A stretch of 64,000 nucleotides of DNA from Thermoflavifilum sp. (GCF_014961315.1 NZ_CP063141.1:744001-808000), one strand, 5' to 3'. Counted from the first letter of the stretch, positions 45,267 through 55,344 are shown. The notes: generated from the letters alone by a model not told the origin. Numbers and translations are program-made.

Positions 45267-45635
45267 CTATGCCTGTTGTGATGGAGCTGAAGCAGCCTGG
45301 GTTGCTTCAGCTTCTTTTTGCACATCTTCGAGAATATGCTGCAAAACCTGCAGCAACTGGTCGGGTGGTACGACTCCCGAATGCCGCCAGAGTGCCTCCC
45401 CCTTGCGGAAAACCATCAGCGTGGGTACGCCCGAAATCTGATACACGCTGGCGACCAATGGCTGTCGATCCACATCCACCTGATGAAACAACACCCGGTC
45501 GCCTATCTTATGCTTGACTTCTTCCAGGATGGGCTCCATCATCTTACAGGGCATGCACCAGGTGGCAAAAAAATCGACCAGCACAGGCTTATCATTCCGA
45601 ATGATTTCCGAAAAAGTAGGCTGTTGATTCGACAT
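45267..45635 (-). CDS. Thioredoxin with WCMPC active site
   Basis: The 122-residue protein has the thioredoxin fold: VLVDFFATWCMPCKMMEPIL, then QISGVPTLMVFRKGE with the cis-Pro. The active site is CMPC instead of the usual CGPC, which should change its redox potential. There is no signal peptide, so it works in the cytosol. It is third in a run after a Crp-type regulator and a DUF2892 protein, a setting often linked to sulfur or oxidative stress. Confidence 0.88.
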   Translation of the reverse strand: MSNQQPTFSEIIRNDKPVLVDFFATWCMPCKMMEPILEEVKHKIGDRVLFHQVDVDRQPLVASVYQISGVPTLMVFRKGEALWRHSGVVPPDQLLQVLQHILEDVQKEAEATQAASAPSQQA

Positions 45636-45677
45636 CTGTTATGGTTTTAATGAAACAAATTTGTACACAAGAAAGGG

Positions 45678-45884
45678 TCATCTGGGCACACGACAGGTGC
45701 TGATTCCGAGTATCCGGTAAATAGGACAAAAGTTGACCAATGCCGTCAGGAGTAAAATTACCCCTACGATCAACAGGATGATCCCCGCTGTACCCGTAAC
45801 CGTATGTGTAAAATATAACACACCCAACACAATGGCTAAAACCAGACGGATCAACCGATCGGCTGTGCTGATATTGCGTTTCAT
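45678..45884 (-). CDS. DUF2892 small membrane protein (YgaP-like)
   Basis: The 68-residue protein has two membrane helices (LVLAIVLGVLYF and GIILLIVGVILLLTALVNF) and ends with the family motif NFCPIYRILGISTC, which has two Cys residues. DUF2892 is found fused to rhodanese domains in YgaP, so a sulfur-related membrane role is likely. It lies between the Crp-type and thioredoxin genes. Confidence 0.85.
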   Translation of the reverse strand: MKRNISTADRLIRLVLAIVLGVLYFTHTVTGTAGIILLIVGVILLLTALVNFCPIYRILGISTCRVPR

Positions 45885-45945
45885 GGCTTAAAGTTTTCAA
45901 CAAAGTAAAGCCATCAAATCCAGAAACTGCGTAACACGGGTTACA

Positions 45946-46560
45946 TTATCCGGCTTGCTGCCCGGGTGTTTGAAGCAAGCGTATACGATTACGGCCCAGT
46001 TGCACCACGCCATCATTTTCTAATTGTTTCAGCAGGCGCGAAACAACCACGCGATCCGTACCCAGCTCGTCGGCTAATTGTTGGTGGGTAACCTGTAACT
46101 GGGAAGAACCGCTGAGTTCTACTTTTTTATGCAACAAATTCAACAGACGTTCATCCAGTCGTTTAAAACTCACCGCCTCCAGTACATTGAGCACTTCTTC
46201 AAATCGGCGGTGATATAATTTGAACATAAATTCAATGAAGCCGTATTCTTCCCGGATCAGGCGCCTGACTTCATCCATGGGAATCAACAGCACTTCCGCA
46301 TCTTCTTCCACAACGGCTTTAATCTTGCTTTTTTCATCGTGCAACCCACCCAGAAACGACATCACACAGCTTTCTCCAGGCTGGATGTAATAGAGCAAAA
46401 TTTCCTTTCCCTCTTCATTTTGCCTGAGTACCTTAATAACGCCTGAAAGCACCAGCGGCACACTCCGGATATAACTGCCATCATCCAGCAACACTGTACC
46501 GGCAGGCAACAGGCGGATATCGCCGTATTCCATCCATCGAGTAGCCCACTGCTTTTCCAT
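45946..46560 (-). CDS. Crp/Fnr-family transcriptional regulator
   Basis: This 204-residue protein has an N-terminal cyclic-nucleotide-binding-like beta-barrel (SGVIKVLRQNEEGKEILLYY, PGESCVMSFLGG) and a C-terminal winged helix with THQQLADELGTDRVVVSRLL. No FNR-type Cys cluster is present. It is the first of three minus-strand genes with DUF2892 and thioredoxin and probably controls them. The signal is unknown. Confidence 0.88.
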   Translation of the reverse strand: MEKQWATRWMEYGDIRLLPAGTVLLDDGSYIRSVPLVLSGVIKVLRQNEEGKEILLYYIQPGESCVMSFLGGLHDEKSKIKAVVEEDAEVLLIPMDEVRRLIREEYGFIEFMFKLYHRRFEEVLNVLEAVSFKRLDERLLNLLHKKVELSGSSQLQVTHQQLADELGTDRVVVSRLLKQLENDGVVQLGRNRIRLLQTPGQQAG

Positions 46561-46615
46561 GTATGAGTCATCTGAGCGGTGAAGCCGTAAGTTACAACAT
46601 CCCGTTCACAACCAG

Positions 46616-47332
46616 CTATTTCAGGTGTTGCTGAAAAAACACCTTTACCAGCTCCCAGGCCTGTGCAGCCGACACGGGATGATAGCTGGCGCGTGCATCG
46701 CAGAAAAAGCCATGATCGGCTCTGGAAAATACCACATTCACATAATCTTTCTGATGGGCATCCAGGGCGCTGGTGATGGCCTGTATTTTATCGGCGGTGA
46801 TATGCTTATCCTGTCCGCCCCAACAAAGCAGCAGTGGCGCCTGAATCTGGGCTGCTCGATCGAGTAATTGCTCGGCTATACCTCCGCCATAAAAGCACGC
46901 AGCAGCGCGCAACGGCAGCACGGAAGCGGCCAGAAACGATACCCTGCCGCCCAGGCAGAATCCAATGGAGAGGAGCTTTTCGGATTGCACACGCGGATGA
47001 GCCGACAGCGCTTCGGCCGTAGCGCGAATATCAGCTTCTATGCCCTCAGTCGATAGTGCCTGGATATGCTCTCTGGCAGCCGAAAAATCCGTATAACTGC
47101 ATACAAACCCGGGTGCCGTTCGGTGATAGAGCTCGGGAGCCATCACCACATAGCCTTCGGCGGCAATACGGCGGGCTACGTCGCGAATATGATCGTTTAC
47201 ACCAAAGGCTTCCTGAAACAACATCACACCCGGTAAGCGGGTCTGGACATCATCCGGATAAGCTTCGTACACATCCATCCGTGTACCATCGGCTACAGAA
47301 AGGGAAATCATCTGATGCAAGACTCTGCTCAT
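46616..47332 (-). CDS. Dienelactone-hydrolase-family protein
   Basis: The 238-residue alpha/beta hydrolase carries VMLFQEAFGVND, the nucleophile Cys in IGFCLGGRVS (GxCxGG), the Asp in CWGGQDKHITADK and the His in FSRADHGFFCD. The Cys nucleophile is the mark of dienelactone hydrolases, which open lactone rings; the natural substrate here is not known. ATG 47332 is chosen because an earlier start would run into the MFS gene. It starts four bases after the MFS stop. Confidence 0.87.
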   Translation of the reverse strand: MSRVLHQMISLSVADGTRMDVYEAYPDDVQTRLPGVMLFQEAFGVNDHIRDVARRIAAEGYVVMAPELYHRTAPGFVCSYTDFSAAREHIQALSTEGIEADIRATAEALSAHPRVQSEKLLSIGFCLGGRVSFLAASVLPLRAAACFYGGGIAEQLLDRAAQIQAPLLLCWGGQDKHITADKIQAITSALDAHQKDYVNVVFSRADHGFFCDARASYHPVSAAQAWELVKVFFQQHLK

Positions 47333-47336
47333 AGGT

Positions 47337-48725
47337 TTAATTTTTATGTAGGTGAAACCATTGCATAGCTTTTTGCCGGATCGTTTGCCCGGTAGCACTG
47401 GATTTTTCAGATGGGTGAGCCATCAGCCCGGCCGCTGCATCGGGTTTGACATTTTCCGGGCCATTGGTCGCGCCTGATGCGCCGTGTGCCGATAAATGCC
47501 TGAGCCATAAAGAGCCCACCAGACAAAATCCACCCATGATGCCCACAGCCCAGGGGGCGCCGAGCTCGCCGCCGATAGCACCGGCCGCCAGACTGCCAAA
47601 GGGCATGGTACCCTGCAGGCATACGGTGTAGAAACTCATCACCCTGCCCCTCTTGTCGTCGGTAGTGAAAATCTGCAACAGGGTATTGGTAGTTGCGGTG
47701 TGCAGCATCTGCGCAAAGCCGGTTATGGCCATACACAGCAGGGAAAGCCATAACACATGCGAAATTGCAAATACCAGCATACCAGCGGCAAGGGTTATAC
47801 CCGTGAGCGATACAATCCGCAACATGGTTTGCAGGGTTTTGCGATTGGTTAAATACAAAGCTCCCGTCATAGCTCCCACTCCAGAAGCACTCATCAACAA
47901 ACCAAATGTCGTGGCCCCGCCGTGTAAGATCTGCTTGGCGAATACCGGTGCAAGCGTCCGCAGGCTGGCATTTACAAAACTCACTATAGCCAGCAAACCC
48001 AGCAACCTGGCCATCTGTTCGTGGTGAAATACATAATCGACGCCCTCTTTGAGCTGGTGCAATACTTTCATGCCGTATCCATTTCGCTGTAAACGATCGT
48101 ACGTGATTTGCATGAGGATGACACAAATCACCACGCAGGCATAGCTAATGGCATTGATGAAAAAACACCATCCCTCTCCCACGCTGGCGATAAGCACACC
48201 CGCAACAGAAGGGCCAATGAGCCTGGAAAGGTTGAATAGGGTGGAGTTCAGGGCAATGGCATTCACCAGAGCGGTTTTGTCGCGATTGACCATTTCCACA
48301 ACAAACGATTGCCTGACGGGAACTTCAAATGCATTAACGGTACCCAGAAACAGGCTTAGGGCGATGATATGCCAGACATTCACTATTTTCCATACCGTCA
48401 ATAAGCCCAGCACGGCCGCCTGCAACATGGCCAGCGACTCAATGCGTGCCAGGGCTTTTTGTTTATTCCATCTGTCGGCAAACACACCAGCAAAAGGAGC
48501 TATGATGAAGATAGGAATTTGCTCACAAAATCCTACAATGCCCAACCATGCTGCAGAGTGCGTGAGTTGATAAGCCAGCCACATCATGGCTATACGCTGG
48601 ATCCAGGTGCCAATGAGCGATAGCAATTGTCCAATAATGAACAACCGGTAATTGCGATAACGTAACGCCTGTTGTCCATGCCAGTACCACTTTAACCTGA
48701 TCGCTATATCATGCAACAAACCCAT
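47337..48725 (-). CDS. MFS transporter (EntS-like)
   Basis: The 462-residue protein has 12 membrane helices with the MFS loop AGVFADRWNKQKAL between TM2 and TM3 and an early FIIGQLLSLIGTWIQRIAMMW helix. It resembles the EntS/MFS_3 exporters that release siderophores or drugs, with an added 60-residue hydrophilic C-terminal tail. The stress-protein gene ends 34 bases upstream. The substrate is unknown. Confidence 0.85.
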   Translation of the reverse strand: MGLLHDIAIRLKWYWHGQQALRYRNYRLFIIGQLLSLIGTWIQRIAMMWLAYQLTHSAAWLGIVGFCEQIPIFIIAPFAGVFADRWNKQKALARIESLAMLQAAVLGLLTVWKIVNVWHIIALSLFLGTVNAFEVPVRQSFVVEMVNRDKTALVNAIALNSTLFNLSRLIGPSVAGVLIASVGEGWCFFINAISYACVVICVILMQITYDRLQRNGYGMKVLHQLKEGVDYVFHHEQMARLLGLLAIVSFVNASLRTLAPVFAKQILHGGATTFGLLMSASGVGAMTGALYLTNRKTLQTMLRIVSLTGITLAAGMLVFAISHVLWLSLLCMAITGFAQMLHTATTNTLLQIFTTDDKRGRVMSFYTVCLQGTMPFGSLAAGAIGGELGAPWAVGIMGGFCLVGSLWLRHLSAHGASGATNGPENVKPDAAAGLMAHPSEKSSATGQTIRQKAMQWFHLHKN

Positions 48726-48759
48726 TTTCCCTGCGTTTCATGGCTTTTTAAGCCACTAT

Positions 48760-49632
48760 TCAGTCATGTACCGATGCTGGTAGAGTCAATACCGGTACGG
48801 TACTGCGAAACAATACCGCTCTGGTATGCTTCATTTTTAACAAACTTCCGGGCCAGCGCTGCTGTTGCGGAATGATCAGAATCATATCCGCCTGTTGATC
48901 GCGCACGAAATCCCTGATTCCGGCAACCACGTGGCGTGATGCCATCCGATGCAAGCTCACCGGTAAATCGGAAAATTGCTCTTGCAGAAATCTACGCCGG
49001 GCCTCAAGTTCAGCATCTTCTTCTTTTCTTGCAGACCCTACATACAATACCAGCAGCTCTGCACCTAAAAGCTGCACCACTTTTCGTACACGCTCAAAAA
49101 AATCAACTGGTTGAATGGTTGATGAATCGGGCTGTACGGCAGAAAAATCACAGGCAAAAACTATTTTTCGGATACCACGTTCTGCAGGAAATTCCGCACG
49201 GGGCGGCACGGTAATCACCGGATAACCGGCATGTTGAGCAATTTCTATGGTATGGCTGCCCAGGAAAATATTGCCCATACCCGATCCCGTGAGCCCTATG
49301 GTGATAAAATCAACCTGCGCATGTGCACAAATACGCCGGATATGCTCCAGCAAACCTTCATTGGTGGCTACACATTCAATATGTAAATGCCGATCGACTT
49401 CTGTCTTCAGTTCATTTTTCCGCTCTTCCAGCCTTTCCCGGATATAAGTTTTCATGGTATCAAAATGCAGCATGTTCAATTCATATTCCGAAATAGCTGA
49501 AGGCGCTTCAAACACATGCAACAGTATCATGCGACCTTCATTGTGAAATTGATGCGCTAAAAGCTTTGCCGCATATTGAGTGGCATGACGGGCGTTTAAG
49601 GAAAAATCGGTGGGAGCCAGTATTGTTACCAT
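48760..49632 (-). CDS. Universal stress protein with two UspA domains
   Basis: The 290-residue protein has two Usp halves. The first begins VTILAPTDFS and has GLTGSGMGNIFLGSHTIEIA, a version of the ATP-binding G-x2-G-x9-G-S/T motif. The second begins KIVFACDFS. Such proteins appear under energy or envelope stress. It lies between the MFS gene and the emrB-like gene on the same strand. Confidence 0.86.
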   Translation of the reverse strand: MVTILAPTDFSLNARHATQYAAKLLAHQFHNEGRMILLHVFEAPSAISEYELNMLHFDTMKTYIRERLEERKNELKTEVDRHLHIECVATNEGLLEHIRRICAHAQVDFITIGLTGSGMGNIFLGSHTIEIAQHAGYPVITVPPRAEFPAERGIRKIVFACDFSAVQPDSSTIQPVDFFERVRKVVQLLGAELLVLYVGSARKEEDAELEARRRFLQEQFSDLPVSLHRMASRHVVAGIRDFVRDQQADMILIIPQQQRWPGSLLKMKHTRAVLFRSTVPVLTLPASVHD

Positions 49633-49699
49633 ATGGTCTCGTTAAATACGATAAATGCTATATCAATATACTCATCTTCTGCCATTTCTGCAAGCAGCA

Positions 49700-51253
49700 T
49701 TAATGTGCACCAGCGGGCATCATACCGGTACTGCGATTGAATTTTTGCAAATACAGCAATGGTATCATCACCAGAAAAAACAGTCCCACAATCCAGAACA
49801 CGTCGGCGTACGATAATAAAGCCGTTTGCCGCATTAACTGGCCATCAAGGGCTTGATAGGCCATGCGACTGGCTGTTGAAGCATCATAGCCTCGTGCTTG
49901 AAAGCCGTGCACAAAAAGGCCATAGCGTTCGGTAAATGCATTGTTGTACGGGTTGATGTTTTCAATCAACCGATTTCGATGAAAAGCAATCCGACGATTC
50001 AGAAAAGTGGTAATCAGCGCAATACCGAATGAACCACCCAGCTGACGGGCCATATTATTCAATCCTGTACCCTGACCGATATCTTTGCCTCTGAGTTCCT
50101 GCACGGCCAGCGTGGTGATGGGTACGAACAACAGACTCATGCCCAGCCCGCGAATAATCAACGGCCAGAAGAAATCCGCAGTTCCCGATGCCTGTGTGGT
50201 GTAATGCACCATTTGCATGCAGAATAAAAAGAAAATCAGAAAACCTCCCGTGGCGAGAAACTGCGCCGGTACATTGTTTTTGAGCATGGCCCCTACCCAG
50301 GGCATCATGAAAATAGTAGCCAGTCCACCGGGCAATAACAGTAACCCCGTTTGTTCGGCCGTAAATCCAAGGATATTCTGGCAGAGTACGGGAAATACAA
50401 ATACCGACCCATATAATCCCAGACCCAGGATAAAGGAGGTAAACATGCCAATCGTAAAACTTCGATAACGTAAAATCCGAAAATCGATCACCGGATCGGC
50501 AACCTGCATCTCACGCCAGATAAAGAGAATGCCGCTCACAATCGATATAAAGGTGAGTACTACAATAAACGTGGAAGCAAACCAATCTTCCCGTTCTCCT
50601 TTTTCCAGCACGGTTTGCAAACATCCCACAGCAATAGCCAGCAACACAATTCCCCACCAATCTACCGGTCGATTTTTTCCATGAGCCGGCGTAGGCCTGA
50701 TAAAGGTCACAACCAGAAAACTGGCCAGTGCTCCTACAGGAATGTTTACATAAAAAATCCAGGGCCAGGAAAAATGATCATTGATATATCCCCCGATGGT
50801 AGGACCCACGGTTGGCCCCACCACAGCACCCAGTCCAAACAAGGCCGTTGCCAGGCCGATTTCTTCCGGAGGCCAGGCCTCCAGCAGGATGGCCTGCGCC
50901 GTTGACAATAATCCACCCCCTGCCAGTCCCTGTATAATCCGGAATAAGATCAATTCATTCAGACTGGTAGCATGCCCACAAAAAAAGGATGCGATCGTGA
51001 ACACAATAATGGAAAACAAAAAATAATTTTTCCGCCCGAAACGCTCACCCAGCCAGCCCGACATGGGCAGAATCACCACATTCGATATGGCATAAGCCGT
51101 TACCACCCAGCCTACTTCATCGAGCGTGGCACCCAGATTACCCATGATATCGGGCAATGATACATTTACAATGGTGGTATCAATCAACTCCAGCAAGGAA
51201 GCCATGATTACCGTAATCGTTACAATCCATTTCCGAATGCCCTTTTCAGCCAT
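49700..51253 (-). CDS. emrB: DHA2-family MFS drug exporter (EmrB-like), copy 1
   Basis: The 517-residue protein has 14 membrane helices. Family features include IDTTIVNVSLPDIMGNLG, the TM2-3 loop GWLGERFGRKNYF and VGPTVGPTIGGYIND. EmrB pumps toxic compounds with protons through EmrA and an outer-membrane channel. It is a close paralogue of the gene 14 bases upstream (51268-52833) with almost the same length, indicating a tandem duplication. It is the last gene of the tetR-led operon. Confidence 0.9.
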   Translation of the reverse strand: MAEKGIRKWIVTITVIMASLLELIDTTIVNVSLPDIMGNLGATLDEVGWVVTAYAISNVVILPMSGWLGERFGRKNYFLFSIIVFTIASFFCGHATSLNELILFRIIQGLAGGGLLSTAQAILLEAWPPEEIGLATALFGLGAVVGPTVGPTIGGYINDHFSWPWIFYVNIPVGALASFLVVTFIRPTPAHGKNRPVDWWGIVLLAIAVGCLQTVLEKGEREDWFASTFIVVLTFISIVSGILFIWREMQVADPVIDFRILRYRSFTIGMFTSFILGLGLYGSVFVFPVLCQNILGFTAEQTGLLLLPGGLATIFMMPWVGAMLKNNVPAQFLATGGFLIFFLFCMQMVHYTTQASGTADFFWPLIIRGLGMSLLFVPITTLAVQELRGKDIGQGTGLNNMARQLGGSFGIALITTFLNRRIAFHRNRLIENINPYNNAFTERYGLFVHGFQARGYDASTASRMAYQALDGQLMRQTALLSYADVFWIVGLFFLVMIPLLYLQKFNRSTGMMPAGAH

Positions 51254-51267
51254 AGTTCTTAATTTAT

Positions 51268-52833
51268 TTATTCCATAACCAGATGGCCTCCTTCAGCCGT
51301 CTGTCCGCGATTAAATTTCTGAAAATACAGCAGCGGGATAATGCACAGGAAAAATACGCCCACAATCCAGAACACATCGGCATAGGTGAGGAGCGCAGCC
51401 TGTTTCATCAACATACCATCCATGGCCTGATAAGCCATTTGCCTGGCCTGTAGAAAATCATACCCCTTGCTCATAAAGCCATGCCAGAGCATGTTGAAGC
51501 GTTCTATGAAATTGGAATTATAGGGATTGATGTGGTTGATCAGGATATCCCGATGATAAGCCATCCTCCGATCGATAAAGGTAGTGATCAATGCAATGCC
51601 AAACGAACCGCCCAATTGCCTGCCCATATTATTTAAGCCGGTACCCTGACCAATATCCTTGCCCCGCAAATCCTGCACGGCCAGCGTGGTGATGGGTACA
51701 AACAGCATACCCATGCCCAACCCCCGAATAATCAACGGCCAGAAGAAATCTTCATTACCCACCTGAGCCGTGGTGCGCTTTTGCATCATCATGCAAAAAA
51801 TGAAAAACACAATCATTCCCACGGTGGAAATAAACTGTGCAGGCACCCGGTTTTTTAACATGCTGCCCACGGCCGGCATCATGAAAATGGTGGCTATTCC
51901 GCCGGGTAACAGCAACAAACCCGTTTGTTCGGCCGTAAATCCCAGGATGTTCTGGCAGAGCACGGGAAATACAAACACCGATCCATACAACCCCAGGCCA
52001 TAAATAAATGAAGTAAACATCCCCAGACTGAAGCTGCGAAAACGAAAGATTTTTAAATCCACAATGGGCTCACGGGCAATCATTTCTCGCCAGATAAAAG
52101 CAATGGCGCCTATGATGGCCACGAAACTCAACACTTCAATATAGGTGGTGGCAAACCAATCTTCCCGTTCTCCTTTTTCCAGTACAATCTGCAGGCTGCC
52201 CACGGCTATGGACAGAAAGGCGATTCCCCACCAATCGACAGGCCTACCCTTACCGGTTGCCGGGGTACGACGCACAAACGTCACCGATAAAAAGGTAGCC
52301 AATGCGCCCACCGGAATATTCACATAAAAAATCCAGGGCCAGGAAAAATGATCGGTGATATAGCCGCCTAAAGTAGGGCCGATGGTAGGACCTACTACTG
52401 CACCCAAACCGAAGATAGCCGTGGCCAGTCCCACCTCTTCCGGAGGCCAGGCTTCCAGCAGGATGGCCTGTGCGACAGCCATGATACCGCCCCCGGCAAA
52501 TCCCTGAATGATTCTGAATACAATCAATTCGTCAAGCGAATGGGCATGTCCACAAAAGAATGAGGCTGTAGTAAAAATGATAATGGATGCCGTAAAATAG
52601 TTTTTCCGTCCGAAACGCTCACCCAGCCAGCCCGACATGGGCAACACGATTACGTTGGCCACCGCATAGGCCGTCACCACCCAGCCCACCTCATCCAGCG
52701 TAGCGCCTAGGTTACCCATGATTTGCGGGAGCGATACGTTGACTATGGTAGAGTCAATGAGCTGCAACATAGCTGCTATAATCACCGTAATGGTGATGAT
52801 GATTTTTCTAAATCCTCGCTCTGGCATTTCCAT
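51268..52833 (-). CDS. emrB: DHA2-family MFS drug exporter (EmrB-like), copy 2
   Basis: The 521-residue paralogue of copy 1 has 14 helices and the same key segments (IDSTIVNVSLPQIMGNLG, GWLGERFGRKNYF, VGPTIGPTLGGYITD). Differences cluster in loops and in the C-terminal tail (GQTAEGGHLVME against STGMMPAGAH). Two different exporters with one adaptor gene suggest wider substrate range or a hetero-oligomer. It follows the emrA-like gene by 75 bases. Confidence 0.9.
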   Translation of the reverse strand: MEMPERGFRKIIITITVIIAAMLQLIDSTIVNVSLPQIMGNLGATLDEVGWVVTAYAVANVIVLPMSGWLGERFGRKNYFTASIIIFTTASFFCGHAHSLDELIVFRIIQGFAGGGIMAVAQAILLEAWPPEEVGLATAIFGLGAVVGPTIGPTLGGYITDHFSWPWIFYVNIPVGALATFLSVTFVRRTPATGKGRPVDWWGIAFLSIAVGSLQIVLEKGEREDWFATTYIEVLSFVAIIGAIAFIWREMIAREPIVDLKIFRFRSFSLGMFTSFIYGLGLYGSVFVFPVLCQNILGFTAEQTGLLLLPGGIATIFMMPAVGSMLKNRVPAQFISTVGMIVFFIFCMMMQKRTTAQVGNEDFFWPLIIRGLGMGMLFVPITTLAVQDLRGKDIGQGTGLNNMGRQLGGSFGIALITTFIDRRMAYHRDILINHINPYNSNFIERFNMLWHGFMSKGYDFLQARQMAYQAMDGMLMKQAALLTYADVFWIVGVFFLCIIPLLYFQKFNRGQTAEGGHLVME

Positions 52834-52908
52834 TTCAGTTTTAAAAAACCACCCGTTCGCAGAGGAGGCCCGCCTCTTTAAACACCCGATTGTATGGATG
52901 CGAATGTG

Positions 52909-53961
52909 CTAAGGCTTGATATGCACCCGTACAAACACACTCAATCCCGGACGCAAACGCCTCCGCCATTCATCATTCAACCGGGTGAAGGCAATCCGCA
53001 CCGGTACCCGTTGCACCACCTTCACAAAATTGCCGGTGGCATTATCGGGCGGCAGCAGCGAAAACTTCGCCCCCGTAGCACCAGAAAAGCTTTCCACCAC
53101 ACCTTCAAACGTGGTATCGGGATAGGCATCGACACTGATATCCACTTTCTGTCCCACATGGATATCGCCGATCTGGGTTTCTTTAAAATTAGCTGTCACA
53201 TAAATGCTGGAGTCCATCACAATGGAAAACAGGGTCTGTCCGGCCTGTACCAGCTGTCCAGGCTGGATATTGCGCTTGGATACGATACCCGATACAGGGG
53301 CGGTAATAACGGTATAGGATAATTGCAGCCGGGCAAAGTCGACCTCTGCACGTTGAATATCAATATTAGAAGCCGTAGCCTTTACCTGTTGCTGGGTGGT
53401 GCTCACCTGCTCATGCAGGGCAGCCACCTGTTTTTGAGCAGCTTCCAGCTCGGCTTCAGCTGCATCGCGCTGGGCTTTCACCGCATCAAACTGCGCCTGG
53501 GTAATGGCGTGGTCGTGCAGTAAATTCAAATAGCGATTATAGTCTTGCTGCGCTTTCCAGAGCTGCACTTTTGCTGCCGCCACCCGGGCTTCGGCAGGTT
53601 GTACATTGGCAGCTACTGTCTGCACATTGGAACGGGATACATTTACATTGGCCATGGCGGCTTTTAAAGCGGCTTCGGCCTGCTCGAGTTTAACTCGATA
53701 ATCCCTGTCGTCCAGGATTACAAGCGTATCACCGGCATGTACAAACTGGTTATCTTGAAACAAAATATCCTTTACGTATCCACTCACACGAGCCACGACC
53801 GGACTGATATCACCATCAATCTGTGCATCATCCGTCGTCTGGTAATCCTGATAATAAATGTACTCCCGAATACCAAAAATGGCACCTCCAACCAGCACAA
53901 TTCCTAAAATGATGGGCATGATGAGTTTGCCAATCGATCGCTTTCCTGCTCTTTTTTCCAT
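52909..53961 (-). CDS. emrA: EmrA-like membrane-fusion protein (HlyD family)
   Basis: The 350-residue adaptor has one N-terminal membrane helix (LIMPIILGIVLVGGAIFGI), then YQTTDDAQIDGDISPVVARV, a lipoyl-type half, a long coiled-coil hairpin (about residues 90-200; the AQFDAVKAQRDAAEAELEAA helix) and a beta-barrel (VTANFKETQIGDIHVG). It connects the EmrB-like pumps in the inner membrane with the TolC-like channel encoded next upstream. Confidence 0.9.
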   Translation of the reverse strand: MEKRAGKRSIGKLIMPIILGIVLVGGAIFGIREYIYYQDYQTTDDAQIDGDISPVVARVSGYVKDILFQDNQFVHAGDTLVILDDRDYRVKLEQAEAALKAAMANVNVSRSNVQTVAANVQPAEARVAAAKVQLWKAQQDYNRYLNLLHDHAITQAQFDAVKAQRDAAEAELEAAQKQVAALHEQVSTTQQQVKATASNIDIQRAEVDFARLQLSYTVITAPVSGIVSKRNIQPGQLVQAGQTLFSIVMDSSIYVTANFKETQIGDIHVGQKVDISVDAYPDTTFEGVVESFSGATGAKFSLLPPDNATGNFVKVVQRVPVRIAFTRLNDEWRRRLRPGLSVFVRVHIKP

Positions 53962-54006
53962 AGGTGAACTAACGTTTTAATGTCGAATAAATGTTTTTCA
54001 TTTTTG

Positions 54007-55344
54007 TTATTGTGATAAAGTACCTGTAGCTGCCAGTAATTGATAATAGGCCAGCACAGCATCTACCTGCGCGAGTCGCAGATCGACTCTTGCTTTAAAC
54101 AATAATGTTTCCGCATCAATGCGATCGGTTGTGCTGGCCAGTTGATTGCGATATTTAGATTCCATCATGCGGTCATTTTCCTCGGCCTGCGCAAGCGCCA
54201 CCTGCAATACTTTGATGCGTTGCAGGGCTAATTGATAGCTGCGATATTGTTGATGAATATCTTCTTTGATCTGATCAGTTAAAATGGATTGTTGCAATGC
54301 CGTTTCCGTACGTTGTACTTCAGCTTCTGCAATGCGATGCGGTGCAGTGTAAAGGCTGCTGATATTCCAGCCCAGTGTCAGTCCCACGGTTATCGGAGCC
54401 AGATAAGTATTTTTGGGTGGAAAGAAATCATTATTTGGATTGATATAATATCCGCTCACACCCAATCCCAGCGTCGGAAGCCGGGTGTCTTTTTCCTGCT
54501 TAATCTGCAAATCATTGAGCTGAAGACGATATTGAAAAGCCTGCAAATCTTTGCGTTGTTGCAAAGCCATTTGCAGATATGTTTCCATGGGCTGTAAGGG
54601 CAATGCCTGCGAAAAACTATCGGGCATAATTTCTGTTGTATCGGGCAAGCCCAGCAAAATATTCAAATTATAATTGACAATCTTTCGGTTATTCTCAAGG
54701 TCCAGCGCCGTAAGCTGTGCATCGGAAAGTTGTAGTTGAAAACGAAGCACATCGTTCTGGGTAGCAAGTCCCTGTTCTTCAAAATGTCGAGTTTCGATGA
54801 GCCGTTGCTGAATATCCTCGATATTTTGTGCGACCACTTGCTGATTGCCTATAATTTTCAACAAGTTTCCATAGGTTTGAATCACGGCATTGGTGAGCTG
54901 GTTGCGGTAATCGGCCGTGTCCAGTGCAGCTATTTTTTCGAGTATTTCGGCCGATGCCCTGGCATAACGCAATTGATTACCTGCAAAAATGGGTTCCTGA
55001 ATGGACAGTGTGCCCAGGTAAAGCCTCGATCGTCCGGGCAAATGAAGGGTATCTCTTCCAAACACAAGCTCCCGGGTAGGAATAAAGGCTTCACTGGCAC
55101 CATAACTGATTTTAGCTGAAGGCAACATGGCATCTTTGGCCTGTTTAAAACGCAACAAGGCTTCCTGCACCCTGGCTCGCGCAATTTTCAACTCTTTACT
55201 GTTTTGCAGCCCCAATGCAATAGCCTGCTGCAGAGAAAGATGAAGCGTATCCTGCGCCTGAGCGCTAAATCCTGTACACAAGGATAATGCAAGGACAATC
55301 CACACGCTTTTCCATTCAATAAATCTTCTGCTTTTGATGTACAT
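54007..55344 (-). CDS. TolC-like outer-membrane efflux protein
   Basis: The 445-residue protein has a signal peptide ending GFSAQAQ and the two-fold helical repeat of the TolC family (ALGLQNSKELKIARARVQEA and, in the second half, LQMALQQRKDLQAFQYRLQL). It forms the outer-membrane channel of the drug exporter. It lies 51 bases after tetR and 45 before the emrA-like gene. Confidence 0.9.
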   Translation of the reverse strand: MYIKSRRFIEWKSVWIVLALSLCTGFSAQAQDTLHLSLQQAIALGLQNSKELKIARARVQEALLRFKQAKDAMLPSAKISYGASEAFIPTRELVFGRDTLHLPGRSRLYLGTLSIQEPIFAGNQLRYARASAEILEKIAALDTADYRNQLTNAVIQTYGNLLKIIGNQQVVAQNIEDIQQRLIETRHFEEQGLATQNDVLRFQLQLSDAQLTALDLENNRKIVNYNLNILLGLPDTTEIMPDSFSQALPLQPMETYLQMALQQRKDLQAFQYRLQLNDLQIKQEKDTRLPTLGLGVSGYYINPNNDFFPPKNTYLAPITVGLTLGWNISSLYTAPHRIAEAEVQRTETALQQSILTDQIKEDIHQQYRSYQLALQRIKVLQVALAQAEENDRMMESKYRNQLASTTDRIDAETLLFKARVDLRLAQVDAVLAYYQLLAATGTLSQ

